Made by a program: the position numbers and the translations under genes. Positions 59,501-64,000 of a DNA stretch of 64,000 bases are shown here, piece by piece (within the stretch, counting starts at the first letter, position 1; each line of letters begins with the position of its first letter). This stretch comes from Taenia hydatigena (lineage: Eukaryota > Platyhelminthes > Cestoda > Cyclophyllidea > Taeniidae). Under the pieces are notes generated by a model. The model did no database searches and was not told the DNA's origin. It saw only the letters and a program-made list of their open reading frames with translations. The stretch is taken from NCBI GenBank assembly GCA_036345935.2, contig JADWOT020001380.1, forward strand, positions 1 through 64,000, in the 5' to 3' direction.

Positions 59501-62500
59501 GCCAATGCGATTGAATGATGCAGTGTAATTTTGTAAATAATTGCATTTCAGTGGTGCAAGGAATTGGATAAAGTGGTTCTTCTGCTTCATACTTTGAGAA
59601 ATGGGGCCAGTTTTGCGCGTAAACACGATTAGGAAACACACATTTTGATCTTCACTAAAGTTAGCTGAACAATTCGCAGGTAATGCTCTTAATCTGTTTT
59701 GAATTCCCGCTGCCTGAGAAGCAAGAGCATGCAACAATTTCTTCTTCCTTTGGAAATTACTAGCAGATTCGCAAGTTTACCCCAACTCCCAAGCCGACGT
59801 GGTCTTACCTCAACTATCCAATCACTGCTGATTAAAAGTGCGCTTGGTTCAAGTGACGTCAGTTGGTGTCATAAGCTCTCTACGACGTTGGATTGCTGAG
59901 ACCAGTGCAAATAGAAGGGAATCTGTGAAGCTGGATGCGCACATCAGCCGCGATGTTGGCTACATCGCAGTAAAAACCGCAGTATCGTCTTCTGTGAGCT
60001 GCAGACACTTCCATCTGGCAATTCGCTTGTGCGTGCAAACTTCCTTCTAAACCTAAGCAAACGATGATTTGCAAGGATTGCATTAGGATTCACAGCAGTC
60101 AGTTGCAATCATGGTTGATATAAGTGCCTTCCATTCGCATCACTTGTTTACTCATTCTATCTCTAAGCTGCTCAATTCCAGGCTACAAGTTACTGCGCCT
60201 ATGAAGCCTTAATGTTGGTGCATCGTATGCTTTCCACTTTCCATCCTGCGCTGTGATTATTGCAAGTAACTCAGTCTGCTAAAAGTTGAATGAATTGGCG
60301 AGGAATTGCGCTTTATTGCAATTAATGATATGCTGATGTGTAAAGCGTACACTGAATTGCATCTGCAGTTGCAGTCGTGTTCATTACTCCACTGCACCAC
60401 AGCCCTTCTCACTAACCCATAAGACTTACAATATTTGGCATTAACAAGAAAAAAGTAGCATGAGGCAACAAATTGAAATAATAGGAACATCAGGGATTGG
60501 TATCGAAAGATTGACTGAAAAAGAGCACTGATTTCAGGTGAACGGACACTTGTTGCAGTTGCGGAACTTGGCATAAAATGAAAGTCTTGATTCTATGCCA
60601 CTCAACTTCGTTTACAAGGATTCAGGCTGTATATATGAGCACAGGTAGAGATGGCAACACATCAAGCTATCTCTTTAGTTTCTTATGCGATCAATGATGC
60701 TGTAAATCAACTTCATATCTCACTGATGTTAAGAGCAGCGCATATTCTTCAGGCGAAAGTTGCCGTTTCTTTGACTGGAATCGACAAGTTGCATTATTAA
60801 TATGATTATGCAGACCTTTGCACCAGCGCATTGTGCTTTTCTTTCGACCTCCACTTTGTTACACCGGATTTGTGCACAAAGTACCACCGAGAGGGGCATC
60901 TACTAGTAGGCTACAAGTAGTTGAAGTTAAGCAAGAGAAGATGTGGATTGGGGGAAAGAAAGGCTGAAAGAAAGAGGGTGACACGATGAACAGAGGTAAG
61001 TAAGACAAAATGATGAGGAAAGGGAGAGAAGGAAGAGCCTCTATCAATGGCAGTGAAAGACCGAGTCTCATCTCGACATTAACCACGTTAAAATTTTTGC
61101 AAGCGGTACCATAATGAGAACAAATTAAATAATATGATTCCTTTCATAGAGTCAGTTATACAACAGTTACCTATTTGAATATCCACCCAGACGCACACCG
61201 CCCCATCCACACGTGATTTAAACTGTATGGGTAAAGGGCTGACCATGGGAACATATAATGCCGACGACTTTTGCACCATCTGTGAGGAATGAGTGAATGT
61301 GGAGAGGTCTGATGGTCGTGATTTGTGTCACGCATTCGTGACATGGTCTAGTACTGCATTATCCGCAACATAAGACCAACGTTTTCTGATGAATGGAAGG
61401 GTTGTGCAATTGTGCCGACCTACGTGGGCTTCATCGTCTTCATGCACACCCTCGCCCTTATTAGGCGCAATACATTGTTAAGCGCACTCACTCTGCAATA
61501 TGCAATCCAAGTCACTCACTTGCAAGATAAACTCTGTTCTCTGGATGATTCCATGGTTACTGATGTGTCGCGCATATAAGGTGTGGGCCATTCCACCAAA
61601 ATAGTGTCCCACGTCGATTACTATCAGCTTTGCAACTTGCCGTTCTTTTGACGGAACAAACGTACACTGCCACTGCCTAGGAAGCTGGTATTGCATGTCT
61701 AGTTTCCACACTTGACCATGATTCGGTTCAACCTAACAATTGGGTTCCACTATCCAAATTCCTGTTGCTGTTGGTAGTGCTCATGGATCCTCAGAGGACG
61801 TAGAAAAGACAGCATGGCTTCTGACACCTTACTGCGCCAACAATCAAACCCATGAGAAATGCTGGTCAGGTGGGAGGTAAGCTGTTTAGGCGGATGGTTC
61901 TGCTGACCAGTCATTTAGCAATTTAGCTGACAGCTAATTTAAACTCGACTAGCCAGCTACCGAATGCGGCCGTGATTGCAAATGAGTCAAATACTGCCAA
62001 CAAGCGTCACTTCCTACCTGTGTTCGAACGTAAGAATGGGATAGCGCAATGAGGTGCTCGACTATCGCGCTCCCAACTCCCACCTTAAACACCAATGCTT
62101 ATGCTCCCTTGATGATGTGATACCATGATGTCAACATGGCATATGGTCTCCAAAAGTATTTGCGAGTAGAGCATGCAACACTTCAAACGGACAGTTTAGC
62201 CATGCGTATGTAAAATATTAGAAGCCTCAAGCAAGAGTAACTGGCAAACCCACCTTCACAGGCTCATCAGGTTCCTGCTAAGAATGCGTCGCCCTATTTA
62301 GCATTGAAAGATCAACCTCATAGTAATTAAACTTTTTGCACATCAATGACAATCACACGATATGGGGCTATCTTTTGCTTTGATTTGAGATACGATTATG
62401 ATTACGACTGCGGGTCAGAACTCGTAACGCTCAATGACCTCAAGTTGATGTCCTTTCACTTGAACAACCTCGGACTCGTCGATCCACAGTAAGCAGCACA

Positions 62501-64000
62501 TATGTGACACAACAAATTCTGCGATGGTAGTACCCTTTTCCTAAGTGCTATATCCCATGACCACCTAAAGCTGACATTAGGCGTAACACTTATGCTCTTT
62601 AAATGCGCTTTGCAGGCGAGAGGTGGATGCCAATATTAGCCTAATCGTTGGCACACGTGGAAGGTCTTCTGAGCCTGATTCTCCTCAGTCGTTAGTACTT
62701 TGTCCCTGTCACTGCATCTCTGTGCTGTGCTGTAATGAAGGTGGCTGGAAATATCCAATCTTCTCATGGCAAGGGTGAAAGGGACGAAGAGGAAAGCAAA
62801 GAACCGTCTGCAGCAACATTATCTGTTCATCTATTCGTGCAATTGCATGCCATCGAAAATCGAGTCGTGGGTTAATGCAGTTGACATGAATTGTGAATTT
62901 TCGAAGCCGACTTGGGATCAGTAAAAAATCGCATCGCTATTTCGCCTTAATTTCATTGCCCAAAGTTTTCCCATCAATTATATTATTTTCTAGATTACTT
63001 AGTGTGGTCCGCAAAAAACACAAAGCAGTGCACATCGTTAGTGATTCACAAAAAAATAAAGTTATTTACTGGAACAGAAATGCATTTGCCAAGTCAAATA
63101 ATCCAAATTCTACAGCTACGAAAATGAACGAGCATGGACAATTTGGTTCAAATAGGAGGTTAGTTAGAAGCCTAATTAAGTTTTGCATTCTGGGTGGATG
63201 TGATTTCAACTACTAACAGCATTTGAAGGGCCGATTTCAGCCTTACTTCGGAGGTTCTCGTGTTTTCCACTATTAACCGAATCTGCTTGTCTTTTATCCT
63301 TTCCTGTGCGTTATTTTTGTCCTTTTTTGGAAAACCTCCTAACTCTGAGGCAAAAAAGTGCATTTGTTAATGTTCCCGAATTTGAGACGATGAATATCCA
63401 GAATTCGTTCTTAAAGTCGGTAGCAAAATAATATAGTTTTCTTAATCAAATGTCAATAACTTGGATGAATAACAAAAGTTGCTTGCTGTGATTCGGTGCT
63501 TGGACCATCCAGCGCCATCTGATGTAATCAAGAAATGGTAGGAGCAGGATACTTGACTCCAATGTCTACAAATTATGCGCAGCCGTACCGCTGTGACCTG
63601 AGCCTACCTCAGCTCTGGGTCACATGGTGGAAACGCTATCGTCCATTTATAGTGCACTACTGGTGAGCTTTGATGTGGAAAATCACCAATAATACCGACT
63701 TGCGATGTTGTGGAACGCTCGAAGAAAGCGCAACTTTTAAGAGTTTGTTAAACCCTAAAACAACAATGAGACTGCTGTCTACTTTGCATTAAAATGTTTA
63801 CTAATATATTTCGCTCTAAGCTCACATAAAGGGGGCATACTAAAATTACAACGCAATACCGGCATCCCCCATGTTGCTCAATGTAGGCAATCCGGAAGGT
63901 GGAAGCCCAGACCCGATTGAGGAGGGTATGGAAGTCGTTCAGTGTTAAATTCCCAGTGCGAGTAGCAGGGTATTGCTGCGAAACATAACCGCTGCATCCG
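56508..64000. other. No recognised gene
   Basis: AT-rich. Open frames up to 109 codons (for example 59408-59737 and 56799-57101, both minus) have no recognisable domain or supporting splice sites and are within chance expectation. A purine-rich tract lies at about 60950-61040. Confidence 0.45.

Noticed and set aside
59408..59737. 109-codon minus frame
   Set aside because: About a dozen such frames are expected by chance at this base composition, and no motif is seen.

Overview
The window looks like nuclear DNA of a metazoan, most plausibly an invertebrate. It is AT-rich with low gene density, has tRNA genes with internal A and B boxes and no encoded CCA, carries a metazoan-type receptor gene cut into small exons, and holds a decayed histone H2A copy. 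The introns I can place are mostly very short (29, 37, 41, 56, 67, 71 and 101 nt) with one of about 4.8 kb. That mixture is familiar from parasitic flatworms, so a flatworm is my leading but unproven guess. No operon, ribosome-binding-site, CRISPR or bacterial mobile-element structure is visible.

Layout. 0-5.8 kb is gene-poor and holds one copy of an old 1.1 kb repeat. 5.8-13.2 kb is a tRNA neighbourhood: tRNA-Arg(ACG), tRNA-Arg(TCG) and tRNA-Arg(CCG), a dead tRNA-Arg copy and a degraded tRNA-Thr-like copy. Three of the tRNA-Arg loci share a conserved 3' tail several hundred bases long, and two of them lie in a larger inverted duplication. 16.9-17.2 kb has a histone H2A pseudogene on the minus strand. 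20-26.4 kb is A/C-rich repeat-laden DNA; strand composition flips to G/T-rich near 26.4 kb. 28.0-29.1 kb is a tandem array of about 178-bp units, with a second short array at 45.1-45.5 kb.

The main gene is on the minus strand from about 37.0 kb down to 29.8 kb. Its exons join in consistent reading phase into a ligand-binding (ANF-receptor-type) ectodomain, a juxtamembrane WPG...PCG segment, one transmembrane helix and the start of a cytoplasmic region. This is the architecture of a receptor guanylyl cyclase. The rest of the kinase-homology domain and the cyclase domain were not found.

Weaker gene evidence: a two-exon minus-strand gene at 43.9-44.35 kb, a single splice-bounded exon at 50.3 kb (minus), and splice-bounded exons including a hydrophobic one at 56.0-56.5 kb (plus). 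A tRNA-Ser pseudogene lies at 52.8 kb. Most other open frames (60-120 codons) are of a number and length expected by chance at this base composition, and I left them out.

The tRNA genes serve arginine decoding and the receptor would serve extracellular-signal-to-cGMP signalling. There is no sign that the genes here form a functional cluster.
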